Translations under genes and position numbers: made by a program
Part shown: positions 25,764 to 33,890 of the stretch, one piece after another
Layout: every line of letters starts with the position of its first letter
Position numbering within the stretch: position 1 is the first letter of the stretch
NCBI RefSeq assembly: GCF_030718205.1
Contig: NZ_JAUZQF010000041.1
Location: forward strand, 1 to 64,000
DNA from: Nonomuraea turcica
Lineage (GTDB): Bacteria; Actinomycetota; Actinomycetes; Streptosporangiales; Streptosporangiaceae
Length of the DNA: 64,000 nt
Direction: 5' to 3'
Notes under the pieces: generated by a model
The model's input: only the letters and a program-made list of their open reading frames with translations
The model's database searches: none
Told to the model about the DNA's origin: nothing

Positions 25764-28265
25764 ATGGCGGACATGCCGTTCAGGTCGTTTTTCGGTGGAG
25801 ATCCGTTCAGAGGGTTCGAGGAGCTCACGGGCCGGGTGTTCGGCGGTATGGAGGGCTGGCCGCCGACCCGGCCCAGCGTGCAGCGGGTGGACGTGGGCAA
25901 GCTCCTGAGCGCCTCGGCCCGGGAGGTGCTGCGGCGCGCGCTGGAGGCGGCCGGGCAGCGCGGCGCGCCGGACCTCGACGTGCTCGACCTGCTGGACGCG
26001 CTGATCGACGACGACGCCACCCAGACCATGCTGCGTACCGCCGGGGTGGACCTGGGCCGGCTGCGTGACCGCATCGACGAGATGAGCGGCCCCGGCCTGC
26101 CCGCCGAGCCGCCCACGACCCTCTCGCCCGCCGCCAAACGCGCCATCCTCGACGCCCAGCGCATCTCCCGCGCCCTGCAGTCCTCCTACATCGGCCCCGA
26201 GCACCTGCTGCTCGCGGCGGCCGCCAACCCGGACTCCAGCGCCGCCCGCCTCCTGCAGGAACAGGGCGTCTCGGCGAACGAGCTGCAGCAGGCCATCATG
26301 GCGGGCCCGGCCCGCCGAGGCGAAGCCCGCCGCGCGACGAACACGCCCTCGCTGGACGAGTACGGCCGGGACATCACCGAGCAGGCCCGGCAGGGCAAGA
26401 TCGACCCGGTCGTCGGCCGTGAGGACGAGATCGAGCAGTCCATCGAGGTGCTGTCGCGCCGCACCAAGAACAACCCGTGCCTCATCGGCGAGCCCGGCGT
26501 CGGCAAGACCGCGATCGTCGAGGGCATCGCCCAGCGCATCGTCAACGGCAGCGTCCCCGATCCGCTCAAGGACCGCCGCGTGGTCGCCCTCGACCTGACC
26601 GGGATGGTGGCCGGGACGAAATACCGCGGCGAGTTCGAGGAACGCATCAAGAAGGTCATCGACGAGGTGCGCGAGCACGCCGACGAGATCATCGTCTTCA
26701 TCGACGAGGTGCACAACCTGGTCGGCGCCGGCGCCGCCGAGGGCGGCATGGACGCGGCGAACATCCTCAAGCCCGCCCTGGCCCGCGGCGAGCTGCACGT
26801 GATCGCCGCCACCACGATCGACGAATACCGCAAGAACATCGAGAAGGACGCCGCACTCGAACGCCGCTTCCAGCCGATCCTGGTCGCCGAGCCGACCGTG
26901 GAGGAGACGGTGGAGATCCTGGCGGGGCTGCGCGACGCGTACGAGGCCCACCACCAGGTCCGCATCACCGACGAGGCCCTGGACGCCGCCGCGACCCTGT
27001 CGGCCCGCTACATCCCCGACCGCTTCCTGCCCGACAAGGCCATCGACCTGATGGACCAGGCCGCGGCCAGGGTGCGGCTGCGCTCGCGCACCCCCGGCAG
27101 CGACGTGCGGGAGCTGGAGGAACGCCTGGACTCGCTGCGCCGCGACAAGGACCAGGCCGTCGCCGCCGACGACTTCGACCGGGCCAAGGACCTGACCAGG
27201 GAGATCGACAAGGTCCGGCCGGAGCTGCAGCGCGCCAGACAGGGCACGGACACCGTGCCGCAGGTCATGGTGGAGGACATCGCCGAGGTCGTCTCCCGCC
27301 GCACCGGCATCCCGGTCACCCAGCTCACCGAGCAGGAACGCGATCGGCTCATGCGCCTCGAAGAGTACCTGCACCAGCGCGTGATCGGCCAGGACGAGGC
27401 GGTGACCGCGATCGCGGAGGCGGTACGCAGGGCGCGGGCGGGACTGTCGGACCCCAACCGGCCCATCGGCAGCTTCCTGTTCCTCGGCCCCACGGGCGTC
27501 GGCAAGACCGAGCTGGCCAGGGCGCTCGCCGCGGCCCTGTTCGGGGGCGAGGAGCACATGGTGCGCATCGACATGAGCGAGTACCAGGAGCGGCACACGC
27601 TCTCGCGCCTCATCGGCGCGCCGCCCGGATACGTCGGGTACGAGGAGGCGGGCCAGCTCACCGAGGCCGTACGCCGCCGCCCGCACGGCGTGATCCTCCT
27701 GGACGAGGTCGAGAAGGCCCACCCGGACGTCATGAACATCCTGCTGCAGATGCTCGACGACGGCCGCCTCACCGACGGGCACGGCCGCACGGTGGACTTC
27801 ACCAACACGATCGTCATCATGACCAGCAACCTCGGCGCCCAGCTCATCCTGGAGTCCACCGCCGACCCCGCGCAGCTCGAGAGCCGGCTCATGGACCTGC
27901 TGCGCCGCTCCCTGCGGCCGGAGCTGCTCAACCGCATCGACGAGACGATCGTCTTCAAGCGGCTGGAGCGCGACCAGCTGCGCCGGATCGTGGACCTGAT
28001 GCTGGAGCGCACCCGGCAGCGGCTCCGCGGACAGGACGTCACGCTGGAGGTCACGGACCCGGCCAAGGACTGGCTGGCGCAGCGCGGCTACCAGCCGGAG
28101 TTCGGGGCCCGGCCGCTGCGGCGGACGGTGCAGCGGGAGCTGGACAACCGGCTGTCCACGATGTTGCTGACCGGCGAGGTGTCCGAGGGCGGCAGGGTGA
28201 CGGTCGACGTCGAGAACGACCAGCTCCGGCTCAGGGCGGTGGACCCGAAACGTGTGCTAGACTGA
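25764..28265 (+). CDS. Clp/Hsp100 AAA+ ATPase with UVR-type linker and no recognisable ClpP loop
   Basis: 833 residues. The N-terminus is Phe/Gly-rich (MPFRSFFGGDPFRGFEE), then a Clp_N region with two repeats (the second at LQSSYIGPEHLLLAAA). AAA-1 has Walker A GEPGVGKT and FIDEVHNLVGAG; a short UVR-like segment (AVAADDFDRAKDLTREIDKV) replaces the long ClpB M-domain. AAA-2 has GPTGVGKT and ILLDEVEKAHPDV. The LGF/IGF loop that docks ClpP in ClpC and ClpX is not visible between TSNLGAQLI and RPELLNRID. It therefore looks ClpC-like in build but perhaps works without ClpP. GGAGGGGG precedes the ATG. Confidence 0.9.
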   Translation: MADMPFRSFFGGDPFRGFEELTGRVFGGMEGWPPTRPSVQRVDVGKLLSASAREVLRRALEAAGQRGAPDLDVLDLLDALIDDDATQTMLRTAGVDLGRLRDRIDEMSGPGLPAEPPTTLSPAAKRAILDAQRISRALQSSYIGPEHLLLAAAANPDSSAARLLQEQGVSANELQQAIMAGPARRGEARRATNTPSLDEYGRDITEQARQGKIDPVVGREDEIEQSIEVLSRRTKNNPCLIGEPGVGKTAIVEGIAQRIVNGSVPDPLKDRRVVALDLTGMVAGTKYRGEFEERIKKVIDEVREHADEIIVFIDEVHNLVGAGAAEGGMDAANILKPALARGELHVIAATTIDEYRKNIEKDAALERRFQPILVAEPTVEETVEILAGLRDAYEAHHQVRITDEALDAAATLSARYIPDRFLPDKAIDLMDQAAARVRLRSRTPGSDVRELEERLDSLRRDKDQAVAADDFDRAKDLTREIDKVRPELQRARQGTDTVPQVMVEDIAEVVSRRTGIPVTQLTEQERDRLMRLEEYLHQRVIGQDEAVTAIAEAVRRARAGLSDPNRPIGSFLFLGPTGVGKTELARALAAALFGGEEHMVRIDMSEYQERHTLSRLIGAPPGYVGYEEAGQLTEAVRRRPHGVILLDEVEKAHPDVMNILLQMLDDGRLTDGHGRTVDFTNTIVIMTSNLGAQLILESTADPAQLESRLMDLLRRSLRPELLNRIDETIVFKRLERDQLRRIVDLMLERTRQRLRGQDVTLEVTDPAKDWLAQRGYQPEFGARPLRRTVQRELDNRLSTMLLTGEVSEGGRVTVDVENDQLRLRAVDPKRVLD

Positions 28266-28303
28266 ACTGCAGTTGTAGTTGTGGTACCCATAAAGACTTT
28301 GTG

Positions 28304-28339
28304 CGCGCCTGACAGACTGTGATCTTCGGGCGCGTTTTT
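28304..28339 (+). terminator. Intrinsic terminator or leader attenuator between clp and csp genes
   Basis: CGCGCC (28304-28309) pairs with GGCGCG (28329-28334) and is followed by a TTTTTG run, a rare T-tract in this GC-rich DNA. It ends the clp transcript, or attenuates the cold-shock leader. Confidence 0.65.
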
Positions 28340-28380
28340 GTTTTCCGGTCATCTCCGGATGGGCTCATCGCGGCGACACG

Positions 28381-28403
28381 GCAATTCGCACGGTGCGAAT
28401 TGC
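28381..28403. promoter_or_regulatory. Near-perfect 11-base inverted repeat in the cold-shock gene leader
   Basis: GCAATTCGCAC and GTGCGAATTGC flank a single G, about 30 bases before the csp ATG. It could be an operator or, in RNA, a stable stem in the 5' leader. Confidence 0.6.
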
Positions 28404-28433
28404 GTTTCCTGCACACATCTCGAGGAGATCGAT

Positions 28434-28640
28434 ATGGCAACCGGAACCGTGAAGTGGTTCAACGCCGAAAAGGGCTTCGGCTTCATCGCCCAGGACAACG
28501 ACGGCCCCGACGTCTTCGCGCACTACTCCAACATCGTCGCCAGCGGCGGCTACCGGGAGCTGCACGAGGGCCAGAAGGTGTCCTTCGACGTCGTCCAGGG
28601 CCAGAAGGGTCTGCAGGCGGAGAACATCGTCGCCGCCTGA
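28434..28640 (+). CDS. CspA-family cold-shock protein
   Basis: 68 residues, a single cold-shock domain. RNP1 is KGFGFIAQ and RNP2 is DVFAHYSNI; MATGTVKWFNAEKGFGF is the standard start. It binds single-stranded RNA and DNA and melts secondary structure. GAGGAG lies 6 bases before the ATG. It has a long leader holding a T-tailed hairpin and a palindrome, suggesting post-transcriptional control, and a strong terminator follows. Confidence 0.96.
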   Translation: MATGTVKWFNAEKGFGFIAQDNDGPDVFAHYSNIVASGGYRELHEGQKVSFDVVQGQKGLQAENIVAA

Positions 28641-28656
28641 CCTGGCAGATGTCAGG

Positions 28657-28688
28657 GATCCGGGCCCGCACCGCTGCGGGCCCGGATC
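28657..28688 (+). terminator. Terminator of the cold-shock gene
   Basis: Perfect 14-base arms (GATCCGGGCCCGCA and its complement) with loop CCGC, 16 bases after the csp stop. Confidence 0.88.
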
Positions 28689-28784
28689 TGTCGCGTCCCC
28701 GGCTCACCCCGCATATCCGTGCTTTCGCGCCGCCTCCTCCGTGACCGGTCGCTTTATTCGTCAGAAGGGCGCATACTGAAACCA

Positions 28785-29012
28785 ATGAGACCTCACGCCG
28801 CGGCCCGGCGACGCCTGCCAGGAAGCCCCTTCAACGTTGCCGAGCCTCCTCCACCTCCCGTCGAGCAGTTCGCCGTGCGGGACCAGGTCAGCCACGACAA
28901 ATACGGCCTCGGCCGCGTCATCGCCGTCGAGCAGGATGTGGCTGTCCTCGTTGATTTCGGTGCGGAGACGCGCCGCATCAACGCGCCCTACGCCAAACTC
29001 GTCAAGCTGTGA
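28785..29012 (+). CDS. Small protein resembling the free-standing C-terminal domain of PcrA/UvrD
   Basis: 75 residues. After a basic N-terminus the body reads FAVRDQVSHDKYGLGRVIAV, then LVDFGAETRRINAPYAKLVK. The VSHxxYGxGxV...VDFG...YxKL pattern matches the Tudor-like C-terminal module with which PcrA/UvrD helicases contact RNA polymerase. Here it stands alone, without helicase domains. A role as a small RNA-polymerase- or nucleic-acid-associated factor is inference. No clear ribosome site is seen. Confidence 0.72.
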   Translation: MRPHAAARRRLPGSPFNVAEPPPPPVEQFAVRDQVSHDKYGLGRVIAVEQDVAVLVDFGAETRRINAPYAKLVKL

Positions 29013-29055
29013 CGGTGACCGCGCTCCTCGCAGGAGTAGTGACCGGCGCGCGCAG

Positions 29056-30732
29056 CTAGGCAAGCGCCGCACGGGCGCGTTCCCGGCACTCCTGCAGGGT
29101 GAGGGCCGCCAAGGCCTCCCGGACTGCGGGAACGCACACCGGGGCCATGGACAGGCTCGTCACCCCCAGCCCCACCAGCAGGGGCGCCAGCAGCGGGTCG
29201 CCGGCCGCCTCCCCGCACACGCCGACCGGCTTGCCCGCCTCCCGCCCCGCCTCCGCGCACATCGCGATCAGCTCCAAAAGGGCCGGTTGACGGGGGTCGA
29301 GGAGATCGGCCAGGGAGGAGTGCTGGCGATCGGCGGCGAAGGTGTACTGGGCCAGATCATTGGTGCCGATGCTGAGGAAGTCCACCTCCTGCAGCAACCG
29401 CCGGGCCCGCAGCGCCGCCGCCGGCACCTCCACCATCACCCCGACCCTGGCAATGCCCTTGGCACGGGCGCGACGGGCGAAGCCGGACGCCTCGCCCATC
29501 GTGGTGACCATGGGCGCCATCACCCACGCCTGCGCGCCCGCGGCCCTGGCCGCTTCGGCGATCGCGTCGAGCTGCGTGTCCAGCACGTCCGGGAGCACCC
29601 GGTCCACCCGCAGGCCGCGCACGCCCAGGGCGGGGTTCGGCTCCCCGGGCAGCCCCAGGAAGGGCAGCGGCTTGTCGGTGCCGGCGTCCAGCGTGCGCAC
29701 GATGACCGTCTCGGCCTGCGTGAACACCTCGATGTAGGCCGCGACCTGCTCCTCGAACGAGGGCGCCTGCCTGCGGTCCAGGAACAGGAACTCCGTGCGG
29801 AACAGCCCGACGCCCTCCGCGCCCGGGCGCAGGTCCGCCGCCGAGCCGACGTTGAGTAAGAGCTTGACGGGGTGGCCGTCGGCGGTCCTGCCGGGGCCGT
29901 GGCTCGCCGCCAGTCTGGCCTTCTCGGCGCGGTCGCGCTCCCCGACCTCGGCCGCCTCCGCGGCGGACAGGCCGAGGGCGATCTCGCCGGTCGTGCCGTC
30001 GACGCCCACGATGGTGCCGTCGGGGACGCCGGCGATCTCCGGGCAGGCCACCACCGCGGGCAGCCCCCGGCCGCGGGCCAGGATCGCGGTGTGGCTCGTC
30101 GGCCCGCCCCGCTCGGTGACCAGTGCCAGCACGTCGTCGCCCAGGCCGGCGGTGTCGGCGGGGGAGAGGTCCGCGGCCACCAGCACGTACGGGTGGCCGG
30201 GGGAGGGAAGCCCCGGCATGGGCAGGCCGAGCGCGAACGCCACCGCGCGATGCTTGAGGTCGTCCAGGTCGGCGGCCCGCTCGGCCAGGTAGCCGCCCAG
30301 CGCGGCGAGGGCGTCCCGGTGATGGGTGAAGGCCGCGTCCAGGGCGTGGGCCGCGTCCAGGCCGCTGCGTGCCTTTCCCTCGGCCTCCTCCCGCAGCATC
30401 GGGTCGTCGGCGATCATGGCGAGTGCCTCGAGGATTTCGGCGGCCTCCCCCTGCGCGCCGGTGGCCCGCTGGGCGAGGTCGGCGGCCACCGCACCCAGGG
30501 CCTTGACGACGGTGGCCGCCTCGGCGCCGGGGTCGGCGACCGGATGGGGGGCGGGCAGCCGCGGCGGCCCGGCCATCCGGATCACCGGGCCCGCCGCCCG
30601 GCCCTGGCTGACGCCGAGTCCGGTGAGCCGCCCGCCGGCCCCCGTCCAGGGGCCGCTGTCAGGACGGGAGCCACCGGCACGGGCTCCTGGTCCAGGCTCC
30701 GCGACGCCCGGCCGGAGCGGGGTGTCAGGCAT
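29056..30732 (-). CDS. ptsI: PTS Enzyme I (phosphoenolpyruvate-protein phosphotransferase)
   Basis: 558 residues. The phosphorylated histidine lies in ERGGPTSHTAILARGRGLP. The PEP-binding barrel has VGLFRTEFLFLDR, a VMAPMVTTMGEA strand, FLSIGTNDLAQYTFAADRQ and the catalytic cysteine in GKPVGVCGEAAGDP. It takes phosphate from PEP and passes it to HPr. An N-terminal Gly/Pro-rich extension of about 35 residues precedes the normal start (LTGLGVSQGRAAGPVI). The start overlaps the HPr gene by 8 bases with GAGG 6 bases upstream. It is the last gene of the PTS operon. Confidence 0.94.
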   Translation of the reverse strand: MPDTPLRPGVAEPGPGARAGGSRPDSGPWTGAGGRLTGLGVSQGRAAGPVIRMAGPPRLPAPHPVADPGAEAATVVKALGAVAADLAQRATGAQGEAAEILEALAMIADDPMLREEAEGKARSGLDAAHALDAAFTHHRDALAALGGYLAERAADLDDLKHRAVAFALGLPMPGLPSPGHPYVLVAADLSPADTAGLGDDVLALVTERGGPTSHTAILARGRGLPAVVACPEIAGVPDGTIVGVDGTTGEIALGLSAAEAAEVGERDRAEKARLAASHGPGRTADGHPVKLLLNVGSAADLRPGAEGVGLFRTEFLFLDRRQAPSFEEQVAAYIEVFTQAETVIVRTLDAGTDKPLPFLGLPGEPNPALGVRGLRVDRVLPDVLDTQLDAIAEAARAAGAQAWVMAPMVTTMGEASGFARRARAKGIARVGVMVEVPAAALRARRLLQEVDFLSIGTNDLAQYTFAADRQHSSLADLLDPRQPALLELIAMCAEAGREAGKPVGVCGEAAGDPLLAPLLVGLGVTSLSMAPVCVPAVREALAALTLQECRERARAALA

Positions 30733-31006
30733 CGAGGGCCTCTTCCGCGTCCAGGTCGCGCGCGAGCAGCGACGCCAGCGCGTCCAGCGCCTCCTCGGCC
30801 CCCGGCCCGTCCGCCTCGAGCGTCACCTCCGTCCCCTGGACGGCCCCCAGCGACAACACTCCCAGCATGCTCTTGGCCGGCACGGCCTTCTCGCCGAGCC
30901 GCACCGTCACGGGCACCCCGAGCCGCACCGCCTCCTGGACGAAGAGCTTGGCGGGCCGGGCGTGCAGGCCGCTGGCAGAGGCCACGGCGACCGTTCGATG
31001 TGCCAT
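30725..31006 (-). CDS. ptsH: HPr phosphocarrier protein
   Basis: 93 residues. The active-site histidine is in SGLHARPAKLF (His-15 equivalent), and the regulatory serine position is in PAKSMLGVLSLGA. It relays phosphate from Enzyme I to the EIIA encoded upstream in the same operon. AAGGAG lies about 8 bases before the ATG. The C-terminal 10 residues (ARDLDAEEALDA) exceed the usual HPr length. Confidence 0.95.
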   Translation of the reverse strand: MAHRTVAVASASGLHARPAKLFVQEAVRLGVPVTVRLGEKAVPAKSMLGVLSLGAVQGTEVTLEADGPGAEEALDALASLLARDLDAEEALDA

Positions 31007-31018
31007 CAGAGCGTCTCC

Positions 31019-32023
31019 TTACGGTTCGATCGTGACCTTGATGGCCGCGCCCCGGCTGACGAGGTCGATCCCGTCGAGCACCCGGGGGAGTGGCAGCCGG
31101 TGGGTGATGAGGTCGGAGACCACGACGGCCCCCTCGGCCACCAGCCGCAGCGCCGAGGCGTTGTGGGCGGGGCTGGAGCCGTTCGCGCCGACGATCGTCA
31201 GCTCGCGGTAATGCACCAGGTTGGAGTCCAGCGCGATGATCGGGTCGTCCTTGGGCAGGCCGCCGAAGAAGCTGATCCGGCCCTGCCGGGCCGCCATCCG
31301 CACCGCCTGCTCCTGCGCCGCCCCTGACGCCGCCGCCGTGATCACCACGTCGGCGCCGCGCCCGCCGGTCAGCTTCAGCACCTGCTCGACGGGGTCGGCG
31401 TCGATGGCGGCGTCCGGGCTCACCAGTTCGGCGGCCATGGCCAGGCGCTGCGCGTTGACGTCCACGAGGAACACGCGGGCGGCGCCGCGCGCCCGCGCCA
31501 GCCGGACGTGCAGGCAGCCGATCGGGCCCGCGCCCATCACCACCACGTCGTCGCCCGCGCCGACGCCCGCCAGCTCCTGCCCGTTCAGCACGCAGGCCAG
31601 GGGCTCGGCGACCGACGCCTCGGCGAAGCCGACGCCGTCGGGGATGGCGTTGACGCCGTCGACGGCGAGCACCTTCGCCGGGATGATCATGTACTCGGCG
31701 AAGCCGCCGTCGTAGTGGTAGCCCATGGACTCCTGGTTCGGGCAGACCGTCTGGCGGCCGCGCAGGCACTCGGCGCACGCGCCGCACGGGATGGCGGCGA
31801 TCACCTGCACCCGGGCGCCGGTGTCCACGACCTCGCCGGCGATCTCGTGCCCCATCACCCGCGGCGGCCTGATGTGGTGGTGCCCGAACTTGTAGATCTT
31901 GGCGTCCGTGCCGCAGGTCGAGCAGTTGCGTACCCGGATCTTCAGCTCGCCCGGCCCGGCCACGGGCTCGGGCGCGTCCTCGATCCTGATGTCGCCCGGG
32001 GCGTGGAATCTGGCGACTTTCAT
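31019..32023 (-). CDS. Zinc-dependent (MDR) polyol or polyol-phosphate dehydrogenase
   Basis: 334 residues. Catalytic zinc ligands are in RNCSTCGTDAKI and MGHEIAGEVVDTG. Structural-zinc cysteines are in IPCGACAECLRGRQTVCPNQ, and the NAD fold is VVVMGAGPIGCLHVRLARA. This is the sorbitol dehydrogenase / galactitol-1-phosphate dehydrogenase group. Within the PTS operon it most likely oxidises the imported hexitol phosphate to a ketose phosphate (inference). It is joined to the EIIA gene by ATGA. Confidence 0.88.
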   Translation of the reverse strand: MKVARFHAPGDIRIEDAPEPVAGPGELKIRVRNCSTCGTDAKIYKFGHHHIRPPRVMGHEIAGEVVDTGARVQVIAAIPCGACAECLRGRQTVCPNQESMGYHYDGGFAEYMIIPAKVLAVDGVNAIPDGVGFAEASVAEPLACVLNGQELAGVGAGDDVVVMGAGPIGCLHVRLARARGAARVFLVDVNAQRLAMAAELVSPDAAIDADPVEQVLKLTGGRGADVVITAAASGAAQEQAVRMAARQGRISFFGGLPKDDPIIALDSNLVHYRELTIVGANGSSPAHNASALRLVAEGAVVVSDLITHRLPLPRVLDGIDLVSRGAAIKVTIEP

Positions 32024-32445
32024 ACGAGCTCCTTCATCACCTGTGAAACCTCGGTCGCCTCGCGGAGGGCCCGGGCGCGGTCGGGGTCGAGCAGGATCTC
32101 GGCCAGCGCCGCCAGCAGCGGTACGTGGCCGCCTTCCCTGGCGGCGATGCCGACGCAGAGCGTGACCTGCTCGCCGTCCCAGTCCACGCCGCCGGGGAAA
32201 CGCACGACGCAGATGGCGTCCCGCTTGATGTCCTCCTTGGACGCGTCCGTCCCGTGCGGGATGGCGACGCCCTCGCCGACGTAGGTGGAGATCGACCGCT
32301 CCCGTTCGAGCATCGCCTCGACGTACGGCTCCGCGACCGCCCCCACCTCGACCAGCACCCGGCCGCAGAGGCGGATGGCCGCGTCGCGGTCGGCGGCGCT
32401 CTCGTGCAGCCGCACCGCCCGCGGGTCGAGCAGGTCGTCACGCAT
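32020..32445 (-). CDS. PTS EIIA component, mannitol/fructose type
   Basis: 141 residues. The phospho-histidine is in GEGVAIPHGTDASKEDIK, the EIIA-Mtl/Fru/Ntr signature. LLAALAEILLDPDRARALRE is the typical C-terminal helix. It accepts phosphate from HPr and passes it to EIIB. It overlaps EIIB by 8 bases upstream and the dehydrogenase by 4 downstream. Confidence 0.93.
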   Translation of the reverse strand: MRDDLLDPRAVRLHESAADRDAAIRLCGRVLVEVGAVAEPYVEAMLERERSISTYVGEGVAIPHGTDASKEDIKRDAICVVRFPGGVDWDGEQVTLCVGIAAREGGHVPLLAALAEILLDPDRARALREATEVSQVMKELV

Positions 32446-32737
32446 CGACGGTGCCGCCGTTCTTGATGGTGTTGACCAGCCTGGTCACCGCCGGGTCGCC
32501 GAGGAAGATCTGGAACGGCACCAGCAGCTTCCCCGGAGCGGCGGCCCTGGCGCGGGCGGCCAGCCCGGCGTGGCACAGCACCACGTCGGCGTCGTCGGGG
32601 ATGGAGTTGACCGGCGTGTGCTCCACGATGACGCCGCTGTCCTTGAGCTGCTTGCGCAGCGTGGAGGCGAGCATCACGCTGCTGCCCATCCCGGCGTCGC
32701 AGGCGACGATGATCTTTCGGATGTCCTTGGCGTCCAT
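32438..32737 (-). CDS. PTS EIIB component, mannitol type
   Basis: 99 residues. The phosphorylated cysteine is in KIIVACDAGMGSSVMLAS. The domain has the usual EIIB-Mtl ending (TRLVNTIKNGG). Here B is a separate protein instead of being fused to EIIC as in E. coli MtlA. It begins 3 bases after the EIIC gene. Confidence 0.93.
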   Translation of the reverse strand: MDAKDIRKIIVACDAGMGSSVMLASTLRKQLKDSGVIVEHTPVNSIPDDADVVLCHAGLAARARAAAPGKLLVPFQIFLGDPAVTRLVNTIKNGGTVDA

Positions 32738-32740
32738 GGC

Positions 32741-33841
32741 TCAGGCCTCCTTGGTGGTGGGTTCGGTGCTGGAAACTTCTTCATCGGCGGCCTTCTCGCC
32801 CCTGCCGAAGCCGAGCAGGAGGGCGGCCACGGCGAACGACACGGCCGTGGCCACGAGGATCCCGAGGCTCGAGCCCAGCCAGCCGCCCTTCGGCGTGACC
32901 GCCAGGTAGGCGAAGATGCTGCCCGGCGACGGGGTGGCGACCAGGCCGGCTCCGGTGATCATGAACGTGAACACCCCGGCCGCGCCGCCCGCGATGACGG
33001 CCGCGATGAGGCGCGGCTTCATGAGAACGTACGGGAAGTAGATCTCGTGGATGCCGCCGAAGAAGTGGATGATCATCGCAGCGGGCGTGCTGGGCCGCAG
33101 CTCGCGCGGCCCGAACAGCAGGTACGCCAGCAGCAGGCCGAGCCCGGGCCCCGGGTTCGACTCGAGCATGAACAGGATCGACTTGCCCTGCTCGGCCGCC
33201 TGCGCGACACCCAGCGGGCTGAGCACGCCGTGGTTGATGGCGTTGTTCAGGAACAGCACCTTGGCCGGCTCGATGAGCACGGACGCCACGGGCAGCAGGT
33301 TGTTGGTGATCAGCCACTCCACGGCGTTGCCCGCGGCCGTGGTGACCGCCTGCACGATGGGACCGATGCCGAGGAATCCGACGATCGCCATCGCGCCGCC
33401 CACGATGCCGGCGGAGAAGTTGTCCACCAGCATCTCGAACCCGGCCCTGGTCCGCGCCTCCGTGAACTTGTCCACATATTTCAGGATCAGGGCGGTGAGC
33501 GGGCCGATGATCATGGCGCCCAGGAACATCGGGGCCTCCGTGCCGACCACGACGCCCATCACCGCCACCGCGCCGACGACCGCCCCACGCTGCCCGTGCA
33601 CCATCCGCCCGCCGGTGTAGGCGATGAGGACCGGCAACAGGGTCGAGATGATCGGGCCGACCATCTTGGCGAGGTCCTCGTTCGGCAGCCAGCCGGTCGG
33701 GATGAACAACGCCGTGATCAGGCCCCAGGCGATGAACGCGCCGATGTTCGGCATGATCATGCCGGCCAGATGGCCGCCGATGCGCTGGATGGTGGCCTTG
33801 ACGCCGGTACCGGTGACCGGAGGTGTGTAAGTATCGGCCAT
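32741..33841 (-). CDS. PTS EIIC membrane component, mannitol type
   Basis: 366 residues, about 8 membrane segments. It is highly like the MtlA C domain: GGHLAGMIMPNIGAFIAWGL, the APMFLGAMIIGPLTALILKY segment, NNAINHGVLSPLG and the GGIHEIYFPYVLMKPRLI loop. It carries the hexitol across the membrane while EIIB phosphorylates it. AAGGAG precedes the ATG. A C-terminal Glu/Thr tail of about 20 residues replaces the fused B domain of other MtlA proteins. Confidence 0.94.
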   Translation of the reverse strand: MADTYTPPVTGTGVKATIQRIGGHLAGMIMPNIGAFIAWGLITALFIPTGWLPNEDLAKMVGPIISTLLPVLIAYTGGRMVHGQRGAVVGAVAVMGVVVGTEAPMFLGAMIIGPLTALILKYVDKFTEARTRAGFEMLVDNFSAGIVGGAMAIVGFLGIGPIVQAVTTAAGNAVEWLITNNLLPVASVLIEPAKVLFLNNAINHGVLSPLGVAQAAEQGKSILFMLESNPGPGLGLLLAYLLFGPRELRPSTPAAMIIHFFGGIHEIYFPYVLMKPRLIAAVIAGGAAGVFTFMITGAGLVATPSPGSIFAYLAVTPKGGWLGSSLGILVATAVSFAVAALLLGFGRGEKAADEEVSSTEPTTKEA

Positions 33842-33890
33842 GGAACTAGCTCCTTCGGGGGGTTGTGCAGAGAATCAGCGGCTTTGCCGG

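Noticed and set aside
25701..27782. Long minus-strand frame opposite the Clp gene
   Set aside because: Antisense shadow; the plus strand encodes unmistakable AAA+ motifs.
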